Notes: a model not told the origin generated them from the sequence alone. Numbered from the stretch's first letter, positions 12,241 to 23,228 are shown. The stretch: DNA of 64,000 nucleotides from Bemisia tabaci (GCF_918797505.1 NC_092796.1:55210851-55274850); one strand, 5' to 3'. A program made the numbers and translations.

Positions 12241-12956
12241 GGCGTCGCGTCTGAGACTAGGAACACATGTGGGCCCGTGGGCTCAACGCGAACACCGAAC
12301 ACGTCCCCAGCGCGAAGCTAGGTCAGAGAAGGCCGAAGCGATCGCCGTAAATCAGCCATAAAATCAGGCTAAATGTCGGCCTCAGCCCCCCGCCCCCCGC
12401 CTCCCCTCCCGAGCGCTGAAAGTTGTGAGAATGGCGGCGAAAGAGAGAGAAAAAAAAAGAAAATAATAATAATAACAGTGAAACAATTGACAATCATTTT
12501 GTATAGGAGCCGCAGGGTCCAATCCCCCGTGCGAGGTGGAGGGGACCCCGCCGGGTTGCCAAGTCTGGCCGACGACGCGGTTCCTCGACGCCGATCCCCG
12601 GGAAATCTGGCGACCTTGCCCTCAAAACACGGCGGCGGGCCACAGAAAACACGCAATTTGCTGATGAGAGGACCGCGCAGATCGCCCCGAGCGCGCTGGA
12701 GGTATAATTACGGCCCTGCTCAAGTCGTTTATCCCCCCCCCCCCTCCTCACATGGTCGGCCCAAGAAGGGGAGGGGGCTAGCGGCGTGGCTCCGTGGGCC
12801 CACTAACGCGAATTTGTTTCGATCGAATGTAAATAATACCCACATCCCCCGAACGGCTCCTCGGAAGAGGGCGGGGGAAGGAGGGGGGCGCCGTGTAGCT
12901 ATTACTTATGTGCTTCTCGTCTAAAAAGTCTGGAACCTGCACGGGGCACATCAGTA
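12241..12956. other. GC-rich island with C- and G-runs
   Basis: High GC with runs near 12385-12400 and 12730-12743. A 183-codon frame on plus (12373-12924) is open but is rich in Pro, Arg and Gly, overlaps open frames on the minus strand and shows no domain. I do not call it a gene. Confidence 0.3.
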
Positions 12957-13056
12957 ACGAGTGTGCTGGTTCGCGCATGATGTTGCCGCGTTGTTGCAAG
13001 ATTTTGCTATGACGATCGAATCTCGGGTACCCGCGGTGATCGGGACCGGAGCTGCC

Positions 13057-13118
13057 GCGGATATTCAAAAATCGCGGATATTCAAATATCGCGGATATTC
13101 AAAAATCGCGGATAATCC
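13057..13118. repeat. Short tandem repeat, about 18 bp x 3
   Basis: The phrase ATTCAAAAATCGCGGAT recurs three times in tandem with one T/A variant (CAAATATCG). Confidence 0.75.
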
Positions 13119-13199
13119 GAAACGAAGTCGATTGGTCAGAAATAGTGATAGTGAACGCTTCCAACTAGCTGTGTGCAAGTCACAGCAACTAGTTTTGGT

Positions 13200-13560
13200 G
13201 CTTGATTCTTGTATATCAGCTAAAAGTAGCAAGATCTGTCTCGGAAGCTGCTTCCTACGTTCAATGATAACCGAGATATGGCGCTTTGAGAAAATCGTTC
13301 AATGACGTCATCTACCGCGGTAGTGACACCCTCGGTTTCTTACAATTTGCTTTCATCAATCAGTGTGACACTCATTAGCACTGGTTACTCAGCATGAAAC
13401 TTGGATGAAAGGGAGGTGGAAGAAATCAAGGGTGTCACTAACGCGGTGGATGACATCAAAAACAGGATCTTTTAAAGCGCGATATCTCGGTCAAGAAAGT
13501 TGCTGTTTGGACGGATCTTATTATTTTTAGCTAATCTGCAAGTATCATACATCAAAATAA
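13200..13560. repeat. Large inverted-repeat element
   Basis: The left arm contains ATAACCGAGATATGGCGCTTT and TGACGTCATCTACCGCGGTA, then GTGACACCC at 13323-13331. The right arm mirrors it with GGGTGTCACTAACGCGGTGG, then AAAGCGCGATATCTCGGT. The arms are about 110-130 bp, imperfect, and separated by about 95 bp. It is probably an old foldback or MITE. Ends and target duplication are not clear. Confidence 0.6.
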
Positions 13561-14011
13561 GACCGTAGCCAGTATGTACTTTTTCGTTGTGCGAATCGTC
13601 TTCTACGTGAAATTTTAATGATAGTGTAGTAGCAGAGTGATTAAATTCGTATACCTTGGCGTGTGGTCGATTGGATTTTTTGCACAATCGTACCAGCGTT
13701 GTACATCATATACACACTCTCTCAGAATTAAACCCCTTCAATGAGCAATATGAACGCGGGGACGATGGGCAAACTCGTGCCCATAAAAATCAAAAAAACA
13801 AGCGGTCCCTTTTGAACGCTCGCCGAAAATTGGATGCTGACGATTATCGATGAGTCCTATCGGACGGCGCGATCGCGGACGCCTGTTTGCCCGATTTGGC
13901 GCCCGAATTGGGCGTCGTTGCCCGGGCGCATGGGAATGGGCGATAATGTGGCTACCGTGCGGGCCGGGGAGTCGTGCCCGGGTAATTTTTGCGCTTCTCG
14001 CCGTCCGCGTC
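13561..14011. other. Mixed DNA, GC-rich from 13830
   Basis: No recognisable gene. The GC-rich half is CpG-rich and opens ORFs on both strands without domains. Confidence 0.3.
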
Positions 14012-14254
14012 CGCCGCACAATGGATCGAGTCAACAGGGGAGGTCGGACAAAATTTGAAAACTTCAAACGCTTGTAACTCCGTTCATACAAAACTTTGAG
14101 GTTCTAACAGTGGTGTCATTGGTTTTCTCGTGAAATTTGCTTCAAGAAGCACCCCTTACAGTGTAAAATGTGACGAAATAAACATAAAAATTCACAGTTT
14201 TTGTCCAAGATTCGATGTCCGACCTTTCTAATTGACTCGATCCGGTGTGCGGCG
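14012..14254. mobile_element. TIR element (243 bp), about 40-bp arms
   Basis: CGCCGCACAATGGATCGAGT at the left is mirrored by the complement of ACTCGATCCGGTGTGCGGCG at the right, and the arms continue through AGGTCGGACA. CGTC occurs just outside both ends (14008-14011 and 14255-14258), a possible 4-bp target duplication in a GC-rich target. The core is AT-rich and non-coding. The superfamily is unassigned. Confidence 0.6.
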
Positions 14255-14517
14255 CGTCGCGGCACACGTCTCCGAGCGGAGACTTGAACGCGTGGCGCGG
14301 CCGTCGGCCGTGGCGCCCGGGAGAAGCCGCAGATCCATCACTCCGTCTTCGGCGCCCGCCAACGCCTCCGTATAATAACGCCCGACACCAAGTTTCAGCC
14401 AGTTATTGACCCTTACCCGAGCCTCTCCACCACCGAGAGTCTTACCCCTCGTCATTTTTCCGCCCCTCCAGAGTTGCCGGCAGTCTGGAAAACCGAGGAA
14501 ATCAGGGAAAGTCGGAG

Positions 14518-15028
14518 AATGGAGATGTTGCTTGTGTGAGGAATTTGCGATTTGACTGTTGATTCTCATGTAAAAGTTCGCGAGAAACACGATGTGACCA
14601 CTGGTTTTCTGTGGAATCAACTCCCAAGCTCAAAAAAAGCTCTCAAGTTGAGGCCCAAATGGAGGGGATATCCCACCCTACCCTGAGAGTCCACCTCTAC
14701 ATCAAGACAAACTCTCCATGCAAAGATAGGGAGCAATTACATTAGCAGGGTTGTCGTGTTTTCAGTTGTGGAGTCCCCAAATAAAATGGCAGCCCTGTCA
14801 ATGTATTTGCTCCCTATCTTTGCATGGAGAGTTTGTCTTGTTGTAGATGTGGACTCTCAGGGTAGCGTGGTGGGATATCCCCTCCATTTTGGCCTCAACT
14901 TGAGAGCTGTTTTTGAGCTTGGGAGATGATTTCAGAGAAAACCAGCGGCACCATCGTGTTTCTCGCGAACTTTTACATAAGAATCAACAGTCAAATCGCA
15001 AATTCCTCACACATGCAACATCTCCATT
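14518..15028. repeat. Large foldback element (511 bp)
   Basis: Arms of roughly 235 bp form an almost continuous hairpin. AATGGAGATGT at 14518 pairs with ACATCTCCATT at 15018-15028, CTCTCAAGTTGAGGCC pairs with GGCCTCAACTTGAGAG, and CTCCATGCAAAGATAGGGAG pairs with CTCCCTATCTTTGCATGGAG. The loop is only about 40-50 bp. No ORF spans it. It is a foldback-type element or an inverted duplication, and read-through transcription would give double-stranded RNA. Confidence 0.8.
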
Positions 15029-15471
15029 GGCGGCGACCGTGACAAGTCACGGAGTTCGTGGAAAGTCAGGGAATGTCCGACACCTCTACGAATCACTAGA
15101 ACATATCTCTAATCTCCCAACTGTTTACTCTCTCTGGTCATTTTTATGACTTGTCATCTTTCAACCAGCTACTGGATGCCATGATTTAATGCCTAGACAA
15201 AGAAATTTTGTCCAAAATTTAGCGAAAGCCAGCTTATTGCTTTTAAGTCTCTGTCAGTCGAAATCAGCCGAAGAGAGCTCACGTTTTCCTTCGTTTTCGT
15301 GGATATGCAATTTGATCTTCTTGAAAGTCGAAATAGTTGTATCGCGCGTTTCGTCCTATCAAACTTTTCTACTGTAGTCTTCCTCACGGCTTAGGCTCGC
15401 GAATCGCGTGCTAAGTTCTAAGCTGCGCACGATATGTGGAAATGCGTAGGACAGTGCGCGCACATTCAACT
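15029..15471. other. Mixed DNA, no gene
   Basis: No recognisable feature beyond short overlapping ORFs. Confidence 0.35.
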
Positions 15472-15684
15472 CACTGGAAAAAAAAAACACATTGGATCTA
15501 GAAACCAGACTCCGAAACCGAGGACAAGAAAAAGTACTCTTGATTCAATCAGAATCTAGCTTAAATCACAAACCCAGCCTCTTAATTTAAGCGGATTTCG
15601 TTTTGATTCATGCAAAAATCCGATTGAATCAAGAGTATTCTTTCTTGTCAATGTTTTCAAGAGCCTGGACTCTAGATCCAATGT

Positions 15685-15716
<32 letters not shown>

Positions 15717-15723
15717 CCCAGTG
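15472..15723 (+). mobile_element. CACTGG hairpin MITE, copy a
   Basis: Starts CACTGGAAAAAAA and ends CCCAGTG. Arms of about 100 bp carry CACATTGGATCTAG and its complement. The asymmetric core AGCCTCTTAATTTAAGCGG is in forward orientation. CT flanks both ends, a 2-bp target duplication. A T-run of about 31 near the right end is an expanded form of the family's terminal T-tract. The arms leave reading frames open on both strands, which explains the ORFs here. Confidence 0.85.
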
Positions 15724-16828
15724 CTTCAGAAGTTTTACGCTATAATGGAGCGCATTTTCTGCAAAATGTAATGAATTTATATCATCCACTATTTAAAATC
15801 GTAGCCCGCGCAATCCTTCCACTGCCCACACAGTTCGCGAACGACCAATCAGTTTTTGGTTCGTGGAAATTCTGCACCCCTGCCAAATACCTGGCCATTA
15901 CATCACCTGAGTTGGATATATTACCACACATTCTAGTGCCCATTACCATTATTTTTTATCCTGAATGTAATGAAATTTTACAAGATCGGAACTGAATAGT
16001 GATTCGTTTGCGTCTCGCGGTCAGTTTTCCTGGTCGTACTTTGTTTCGCCCTGATCGCGGGACTGGATCGACACACTCAAATCAGCCTCGCGGATGACCC
16101 ATCGCTTATATCTGCTTATCTGATACCCATAATGTTTCGACCTTCGAGCGAAGTTTCGAAGCGACCTTAAGACGAGGAATGCTTTTAATTCAGAATATGT
16201 TCAGAACCCTCAAAAGGAATTGGTGGTCAAAAATTTCTCACCTTGACCAGCGAAAGAGTTCTGTTTTTTCCTTCTTTCATTCGGTTAAATACGAAGCATT
16301 GTTTTACGTATGAATAGAAGAGGGGAGTGGGGCTGTGGCCCCCTTATTTACAAGCTCTGCCATTGTCAGTTTTCTACTCTACATAGCAGTAACTCCCGTT
16401 CAAACTGACCGACCGGCGCTTGGCAAATTCCTAACCAACGTTGCCTTGTCTTGTTCGTTCCTCCCAAGCCAAAATCCTACTTTATCACCTCCCTCAGCAT
16501 TGTAAAATCGTCTCAAACTATAACTTGAAAAATTGCGCAAGGTTTGGGTTTTCTGAGAACTTTTTTCGGAAACCAAGTGATTGTTTTTCGCTCTATCTTG
16601 CATTTGGTATTTTCAACCCGGATGTCTTTTCAAGGTCAGTCTTCGTCAATAAGTTGAATTATGTTGTGGAAACATGTTGGATCAACTATTTGGAACGAGG
16701 TAAACGGAGAAGTTTTTGTGATTGATTGAACCAAGGAAGTGAAATACCACCAAAGTCAATTTCTGTATTGCCATAGTGCTTCCAGAGTAGTAAATGCACT
16801 TTCCTCTTGTTCTTAATCTTCTTTTTGC
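15724..16828. other. AT-rich single-copy DNA, no gene
   Basis: Overlapping short ORFs on both strands without domains. No repeat structure seen. Confidence 0.3.
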
Positions 16829-17048
16829 CGGCCAGGTTGGCCCAGTGCTCAGCGCGTCTGACTCCAGCTGTCAATAGATCCCGGGTTCGAATCCGGTAGT
16901 GGCGTCAAATTTTCCCGAAACTGACGAGTGAATCTGCAGGAACAGATTCTACTCGGCTTTACTCCCTGAAAATTTGAGAAGCCCGGAGCATTAACGTCCC
17001 TAATGGTGATCATTCAAACTTTGAGGAACAACCGAGGAAGCTGAAAAT
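16829..17048 (+). mobile_element. tRNA-derived SINE, interrupted at its 3' side by a hAT MITE
   Basis: The head has RNA polymerase III box A (TGGCCCAGTGCTCAGCG) and box B (GGTTCGAATCC) at tRNA-like spacing, preceded by GCCGGCCAGGT. The body is about 140 bp (AACAGATTCTACTCGGCTTT and onward) and has no tRNA fold of its own. The following hAT MITE duplicated the octamer CTGAAAAT of this sequence, so the SINE tail probably resumes after 17431. The head does not fold into a normal tRNA with a clear anticodon arm, so it is a SINE rather than a tRNA gene. Confidence 0.7.
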
Positions 17049-17430
17049 TAGAGTCCCTATATAGCGAGAGTATGGACAGATCGCTTCATGGAGGGCTTAG
17101 GGCCCAAAATTGCAGCCACCCTTCTAACCAACTTCTAACGCACAAAATTTCACTGCCAGTCTGCAGATTCCAATTCTAACCAAGGTGGCTAAAAATGAAC
17201 ATAAATGAGCGTTCTTCCGCAAAAATGAGTTTTATGCAAAAACTAAGTCAAATACGTGCTTTCCAAACGATTGTTCGTAACAATTGTATTAGTAAATCGC
17301 TCAGGATAATTGAAATTCATAGGTTGGCTGCATTTCTGGGCCCTAACTTTCTTCGCGGAGGCATCGGTGAAGGCCTGATGGATTTTCGGAGTTTCACATC
17401 TGTCTATACTCTCGCTATACAGGTACTCTA
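17049..17430. mobile_element. hAT-type MITE (382 bp), perfect 8-bp target duplication
   Basis: Ends TAGAGTCCCTATATAGCGAG and, at the right, CTCGCTATACAGGTACTCTA. The octamer CTGAAAAT is present at both 17041-17048 and 17431-17438. TAGAG fits the 5'-YARNG end rule of hAT elements. The interior (GCAAAAATGAGT, GTCAAATACGTGC, AGGTTGGCTG) is shared with the copy at 24335-24717. Non-coding. Confidence 0.85.
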
Positions 17431-17438
17431 CTGAAAAT

Positions 17439-18580
17439 TAACCATTAGCTTTGAAATAACTCAAATTTCTCCGTTTTCAATGGAAATTCGACAAGAGCGG
17501 AGCCGAAGCGATAAGAGACGAGTCGTAAGCTGCACCTTGCGCCATTGTTGGAGCCTCGAGGGGGCGCGGGGTCGGAGCCCCCCCTCGGGAGCCGTGTTCC
17601 GTCGAGCAGTAACACGACGTGGAAAAAGCCGGACAAAAGCGAAACAACAAAAACAAAAGAGGGAACGCTGTTGGTCGTTGGTCGGTGGATGTCGGTATCA
17701 AGATTGGCCACCGTTCGACGCGAGAGCTGCTGGTGTTGTGTGCTAGATATACGAACAAGAGCTTTCAAGTGTGGCGGAACGCCGCTCGCAGAACACCCTC
17801 CCCCCTCCCCGCCTCCCCCATCGCTGCTCCTCTGGAGGTCCCTTCTCTCGCGGTTCGAGCCGCCCGTTCCAGCTTTCGAACCGATTTCGCCTGACCCCCC
17901 TACGTTTTTTCGCAGCACCTGACCAGAGTCGACTTTTAGCCTCAAAACAGGGCTGGACATAAGTCTCCCCGACCTTCCGGCCTAATTCTTGAAGGTAAAC
18001 CACCGAAGTGGGATGTCAATGTGTCACCGGAAAAGGGAGGAAAAAGGAGCAGAAAAAGAAATAAGCGCTCGTGTCGCCAGGAAAGTGTGTCATATACTTT
18101 GAGAGCATTTGGTTAGAATTTAACACACGCAGAGGGATGGAGAATTCGGGACCTAGGGTTCTCCAATGGTCCAAATCTGAAAAAATTGCGAGATATTTAA
18201 CTGCATTCTGAAAAAGAAAAGAGAAACTTGTAATCTTGAAGAGACAGGTTTTGCAATCCCGCTTCGCGCTCCGTAATTCTTAATGCGAAGGAATCACTTT
18301 TTCTCATGAAGGTTGTGTAACCAAGGAGGACGCATTCTCACTAGTTTGTAATGTCATTATTCGTTTGTGGAAATTAATGATAAAATTATCTATTTTATGT
18401 GAGATATGAGACAGTTTGTGTCGATAAATATCGATTTCCCCCCCTGACATGTAAATGGAAGAAACCAACTATTGCTGACCTGCGAGAATCGTGATTATAA
18501 GCGATACATGGGGCATTACGGCGCGTACACCATGTTACCCCTAAAGGAGCTATCTATCTCCATAATACTGTAATACCCTC
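17439..18580. other. GC-rich island then AT-rich DNA
   Basis: Positions 17480-17960 are CpG-rich. A 171-codon minus-strand frame (17445-17960) competes with open plus-strand frames and has no recognisable domain. Low-complexity Gly and Pro stretches point to composition. The rest is AT-rich with nothing recognised. Confidence 0.3.
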
Positions 18581-18869
18581 TGTGGGTCGATTATGGAAAT
18601 TGATAGACAAAGCTACAGACAAAGAAGACAAAAGGGATATGGAGGGATCCTATTGGTGGAAGCTGGTGGTTGCAATGGACAAAGGACGTCGGTGATAGAC
18701 TAACTAACGGCAACCCATGAGAAACCCGATACTTATTAGTCCATCATTTTCTCCCTTAGTCTAAAAGAGCCATCCTATTCCACCAATAGGATCGCTCCTT
18801 ACTCTCTATCTTGTCTATCTTGTCTTCTTTGTCTATCGCTTTGTCTATCAATTTCAATTATCGGCCCGC
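18581..18869. mobile_element. Inverted-repeat element with about 85-bp arms
   Basis: The left arm AAATTGATAGACAAAGC, then ACAAAGAAGACAA and ATCCTATTGGTGGA, is mirrored by CCACCAATAGGAT, then TTGTCTTCTTTGTCTATCGC and TTTGTCTATCAATTT. The arms enclose about 110 bp of unique sequence. It is non-coding and likely a MITE; the target duplication is unclear. Confidence 0.7.
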
Positions 18870-19625
18870 TGACGAGGATATTCCCATCAAGAAATATATT
18901 TTCCCTTCGAAGGTAAGACGCGAATTTGATTTCGCAGAAGTAAATTTCCCTGCAAAACATATTCGGAATTTTGAAAACGATGGGTTTTGATTGTTGTTGA
19001 TGCTTTCTCGCTGAAATATCTCTCAGCCCAGAGCCGAAAAGGGAAGAAATCCCGGGACGCAATAACTCAGAGGATGCCAAGTCGTTGACGCAACAGGTCG
19101 CTGGCGGAGACAGGCTCGGAGTGGAGGTTTTCGCGAATACTCGAGGTGATGAGAGAAGGAGCCCGCCGTAGTTTTTATCAAATGAGCGGATAATTTATGA
19201 ACTGTCCCGGGCTGGCGTGCCTCCCGCTGCTACGGCCAGGACGAGTCCAGTCTCTTCGGCGACTGGAATTCGTACCGCGTTGTCAGCATTCTTGATGAAA
19301 CAGACTCCGGCTGAAAATTCATACATCATCCACGGTAACCGGCGAAATGAGCCCAGGGATGAAATCTCATTTGTCAAGAATTAAAGATGGTCTCGGGGAG
19401 CAGGATCCTGCCCATCGAAAACTGTTGCTGAGGACGAAGAGTGACTTTTTTGCCAGTTCCTTAAAAATGGGCCGAGGTATAGTCTTTGGTCACACGTGGG
19501 CTTGAGCCTCAGTTTAACGCAAATGAATCTGTGGGAATGAAAACGCACCAACTCGGAAACTTCGAAATTTCCAAATTTCATTAAGGATGTCTGATTTTTA
19601 TAAAAACCATTGAAGATGGTGCATA
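18870..19625. other. Mixed DNA, no gene
   Basis: No domain-bearing ORF and no repeat. The short minus-strand frames (up to 93 codons) are not supported. Confidence 0.3.
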
Positions 19626-19883
19626 TCGACGGTGAAACTACCAAACCACGTATCTCGATTGCGGTGTTTAAAAATCTACGCTCACATTTTATTTATTTGA
19701 AGTAGACCAAATCAATATCATTCCTTGAAATTTTCACGGAATTTTCTCCGCACAAAGAGGAAAAATCACAGAAATTTTCAAGACTGGATGTTAAGTAGTT
19801 TTTCATTTAAAAAATGAAGTATGACAGGAAGTCTGCGACGTCGCAAACCGAGATACGTGGTTTGGTGGTAGTTTCACCGTCGA
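19626..19883. mobile_element. TCGACGG MITE, copy 1
   Basis: Begins TCGACGGTGAAACTACCAAA, with CCACGTATCTCG just inside, and ends with the inverted match CGAGATACGTGGTTTGG then GTAGTTTCACCGTCGA. The right arm carries an extra GTG. TA flanks both ends. The interior is AT-rich and non-coding. Three further copies lie at 21181, 44759 and 45215. Confidence 0.85.
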
Positions 19884-19926
19884 TATATGTTTGTCAACTT
19901 GGACCTTCAAAGTGTTCCAAAGTAAT

Positions 19927-20147
19927 CACAGGAAAAAAAAACTGGACTGGAGTCCAGATTCTTAAAAACACCGACAAGAAAAAATACTCTTGATTCAATC
20001 GGATATTTGCTTAAATCAAGAACCAAGCCTCTTCATTTAAGAGGATTTACTTTTGATTTAAGCTTAAATCCGATTGAATCAAGAGTATTTTTTCTTGTCA
20101 ATGTTTTCAAGAGTCCGGACTCTAGATCCAATGTGTTTTTTCCAGTG
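19927..20147 (+). mobile_element. CACTGG hairpin MITE, copy b
   Basis: Degraded left end CACAGGAAAAAAAAACTGGA, intact right end CCAGTG. Arms and forward core (AACCAAGCCTCTTCATTTAAG) are recognisable. AT flanks both ends (2-bp duplication). Confidence 0.8.
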
Positions 20148-20394
20148 ATCGTCATTTGGCACTAAAAAGTTTTCTCATATTGTTAGACCAACCTCCTTGC
20201 CTGCTGCGCCTTTTTTTGTGTCTTTTGAAAATCTTCATTTTTCCGAGTCGATGTATTTTCATGCTCACCTATTCAAATCACGCAGCCCTTGAAAATACCT
20301 TTGAAATTTCACAGAAATTTAGATTCCACTCTGTGACATTCCATTTTACATCTCCATCTCTGCCGCGGGAGTATTTCGCAGATGAAGGAAGACT

Positions 20395-20621
20395 CACTGG
20401 AAAAAAAAACACATTGGATCTAGAGTCGAGACTCTTAAAAACATCGACAAGAAAAAATACTCTTGATTCAACCAGATTTAAGCTTAAATCAAGAGCCAAG
20501 CCTCTTAATTTGAGCGGATTTCCTTTTGATTTAAACTTAAATCTGATTGAATCGAGAGTCCTTTTTCTTGTCAATGTTCTCAAGAGTCTGGACTCTAGAT
20601 CCAATGTGTTTTTTTCCAGTG
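20395..20621 (+). mobile_element. CACTGG hairpin MITE, copy c
   Basis: Intact CACTGG/CCAGTG ends with arms containing ACATTGGATCTAGAGTC and its complement. Forward core AGAGCCAAGCCTCTTAATTT. CT flanks both ends. Open frames run right through on both strands. Confidence 0.9.
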
Positions 20622-21180
20622 CTGGATTGGCAACGGTGGAGCGGCTAGCTGCTGTCGTCGGATGGCTCATATTCGCAGCGCTGACGTAACGGCGTATCCC
20701 AATTTTAACATGAGCCCTGTTCTTCATACAACTCAATGCTCTCCGTGGCTCTTGTATAAAGAGACGCACGCCCTCGTGGCAGAGGAGTGGCGATTATTGG
20801 CGGCGCTGACCCGGCTCTCGGTCCGGGGCTATCTCCGGTCGTGCGATGTGCGCGCCTATGATTGATTCGGATCGATCGTATCTGGCCGCGTTTTTGAGTG
20901 ACGTCTTGGACCATTTGGTGACAGCCGATCGGTCTTGGCGCTCGCTCCGACTCCGGCTCCGCTATCCCGCGACCACTCCATGCCCGCCGCCTTCTCCTTC
21001 GCATGCGCCACCATCGACTCCGCTGACCGCTGGAGTCGTTGTCCGTATCCGCGGACCTCGCCGTTTTGGTATAAAGCTCAGAGGGCAGTTGATTTACTGT
21101 TCTTAGAGAGCGATACGCGTAGGTCAGAGTGTATGTGTAGAGAATTTCGTCACTAAAAGTTATCGAAACAGCACTGCATT
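20622..21180. other. GC-rich island with a dispersed-repeat patch
   Basis: CpG-rich. The segment 20690-20760 (GGCGTATCCCAATTT, ATGAGCCCTGTTCTTCAT, TGCTCTCCGTGGCTC) resembles 39825-39905 and part of 40185-40237, so it is a diverged interspersed repeat. No recognisable protein. Confidence 0.35.
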
Positions 21181-21435
21181 TCGACGGTGAAACTACCAAA
21201 CCACGTATCTCGTTTGCGGTGTTTAAAAATCTACGCTCGCATTTTATTTTTTTGAGGTAGACCAAATCAATATCATTCTTTGAAATTTTCACAGAATTTT
21301 CTCCGCACGAAGAGGAAAAATCACAGAAATTTTCAAGACTGGACGTTAAGTAGTTTTTCATTTATAAAATAAAGTATGACAGGAAGTCTGCGACGTCGCA
21401 AACCGAGATACGTGGTTTGGTAGTTTCACCGTCGA
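21181..21435. mobile_element. TCGACGG MITE, copy 2
   Basis: Same ends as the 19626 copy (TCGACGGTGAAAC and GTTTCACCGTCGA) and about 90% similar by eye. TT flanks both ends, a 2-bp duplication that is not TA. Ends 13 bp before the next foldback. Confidence 0.88.
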
Positions 21436-21448
21436 TTTGTCGACCTCG

Positions 21449-21777
21449 CACGGAGAAAAAAACCTCGTGCGTGGGACCCGAAGTTTAGGTCATATGGATC
21501 TCTGAAGTTTTCGGATTGAGCATCTGAACACATTAGGTCTAGCTGTCGAGGTTCGGATCACACATCTGAAACTTCAGTTCTGAAGTACTTCAGATGTGAG
21601 AACCGAAATTTTTTCGGATGTGAGGGCCGAAGTACTTCAGATGTAAGAACTGAAGTTTCAGATGTGTGATCCAAACCTCAGCAGCTAGACCTGAAAAGTT
21701 CAGATGCTCAGTCTGAAAACTTCAGAGATCCATACGACCTTAACTGCGGGTCCCACGCACGAAGTTTTTTCTCCGTG
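21449..21777. mobile_element. CACGGAG foldback element (329 bp)
   Basis: CACGGAGAAAAAAACCTCGTG at 21449 is mirrored by CACGAAGTTTTTTCTCCGTG at the right. The arms run almost to the centre through GGATCTCTGAAGTTTTC, CATCTGAA and CACATCTGAAACTTCAG. The motif CTGAAGTACTTCAGAT occurs on both sides of the centre, adding a nested palindrome. There is no clear target duplication (CG against TG). Non-coding. Confidence 0.85.
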
Positions 21778-23002
21778 TGTGAAGCAGTGCATGTCTCAGA
21801 TAATTATTAGATGAAAACAGACAATTCTGCTTAAACGGCATACTTGCGTCCTGTGTCGTACTAAGCCCTTTATTTATTTTTATTTATTTGAGTTCTTAAA
21901 CACCACATGAGTTATTGTTACAGTAAACCTTTTAGAGCGAAATAACCGCCGAAGGTTTACCGATCTCTAAATAATCGCTTGGCAGTTTGCAAGGAGGAAG
22001 TTCTATGAGCTACGAGTCAGCTACTTTTATTCCTGAGGCACCCATTACATTCCATTAGTTTCAGAGGAGAAGAACAGAGCGGATAATAGCCCAGCAGAAT
22101 ATCGATTTGTATGTGTCCAATACCCGTTGGAACCCTCTGTCTCATGAAACCGAACACCCCTATATATTCTTGAAAACCGAGTTCGAACCTTGTAAAGGAG
22201 TTCACTGCGTAAGGAGCGGAAAAAAATGTCTCGTGTGCGCGGAAAAATGTCTATGCCCTAAATAGCCCGGTTATAATGGGGTTAAACTGGAGAGATAATA
22301 GATCGAGGGGAGGTTTGAATGCAGCCCATTAGCCATTTATTAACAGTTGAGCCGAAATGTAGGAAAAAACTCGATGTTCATGATCGGCGTTGCCAAAATG
22401 CGCCATTTCAAGATTTTACCTGGCTTATATGAAGCTATCAGTTGAAATTATCTTATTGAAATCAGCTTTTCACACTTTTATTTCTAAAAACGTACCGTAG
22501 GTAATTGCTGCTAAAAAGCTTTATTGTTAGTCATGAATTGTTGTAGTAAACACCTATCAAATAAGAAAATCCGTCGTGAAGGGATGAGAAAACATTCTTG
22601 TCCATAGCGTATCATACAAATCTGGCGTGAAGTCTCGTTACTGGAGCGTTATCTTTTTATAGTCTCGCGACGAGGTCCGTAGCATCATTTTACCCCTTAA
22701 TACCCCTTTAATAAATACCTTCATGAGGAATTGATTAAGTGGGTATCAACAGTAAATTGGTCATGAAAGTCCTACTTTTTAAGGTGACAAAGAGAGAGAG
22801 GTGACTTAATTTTTTTTTCGATTTTTCTATAATTTTTCGATTTAAAATCCCACAACTGTGAGATAAATTGAAGAACTCAGCTAGGGTAAACACTTTTCCA
22901 GGTTCTCAAATTCCGTAAGTTTTCCCCTAGAATTCCCTTTTCGTTCGAGAGCTGTTGATTAAGTGAGCAATAGAAAAATCGTAAAATGGCTATAATAAGG
23001 TA
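21778..23002. other. Mixed single-copy DNA, no gene
   Basis: Positions 22250-22350 hold GATAA, TTAAAC, CCATTAGCC and TTTATTAAC motifs that could be regulatory. Otherwise AT-rich with nothing recognised. Confidence 0.25.
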
Positions 23003-23228
23003 CACTGGAAAAAAACACATTGGATCTAGAGTCCAGACTCTTAAAAACATCGACAAGAAAAAATACTCTTGATTCAATCGGATTTTTGCTTAAATCAAGA
23101 ACCAAGCCTCTTAATTTAAGCGGATTTCGTTTTGATTCAAGCAAAAGTCCGATTGAATCATGAGTATTTTTTCTTGTCAATGTTTTCAAGAGTCTGGACT
23201 CTAGATCCAATGTGTTTTTTTTCCAGTG
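23003..23228 (+). mobile_element. CACTGG hairpin MITE, copy d
   Basis: Clean ends, forward core (AACCAAGCCTCTTAATTTAA), arms of about 100 bp. The flanking dinucleotides TA and TG do not match. Confidence 0.9.

Noticed and set aside
12373..12924. 183-codon plus-strand ORF
   Set aside because: Pro/Arg/Gly-rich reading of C- and G-runs. Competing minus-strand frames, no domain.
16829..16910. Possible functional tRNA gene
   Set aside because: Boxes A and B are present, but no proper acceptor stem or anticodon arm forms and a SINE body follows.
17445..17960. 171-codon minus-strand ORF
   Set aside because: GC-rich island with several overlapping open frames on both strands, Gly-rich low complexity, no domain.
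20278..20769. Open frames encoding LESRLLKTLTRK- and VFKSLDSRSNVFF-like peptides, repeated at 22959-23348, 38230-38595, 42497-42715 and others
   Set aside because: They coincide with CACTGG MITE copies. Because the element is a hairpin lacking stops in one frame, the same peptide appears on both strands. No start, domain or conservation beyond the repeat supports a gene.
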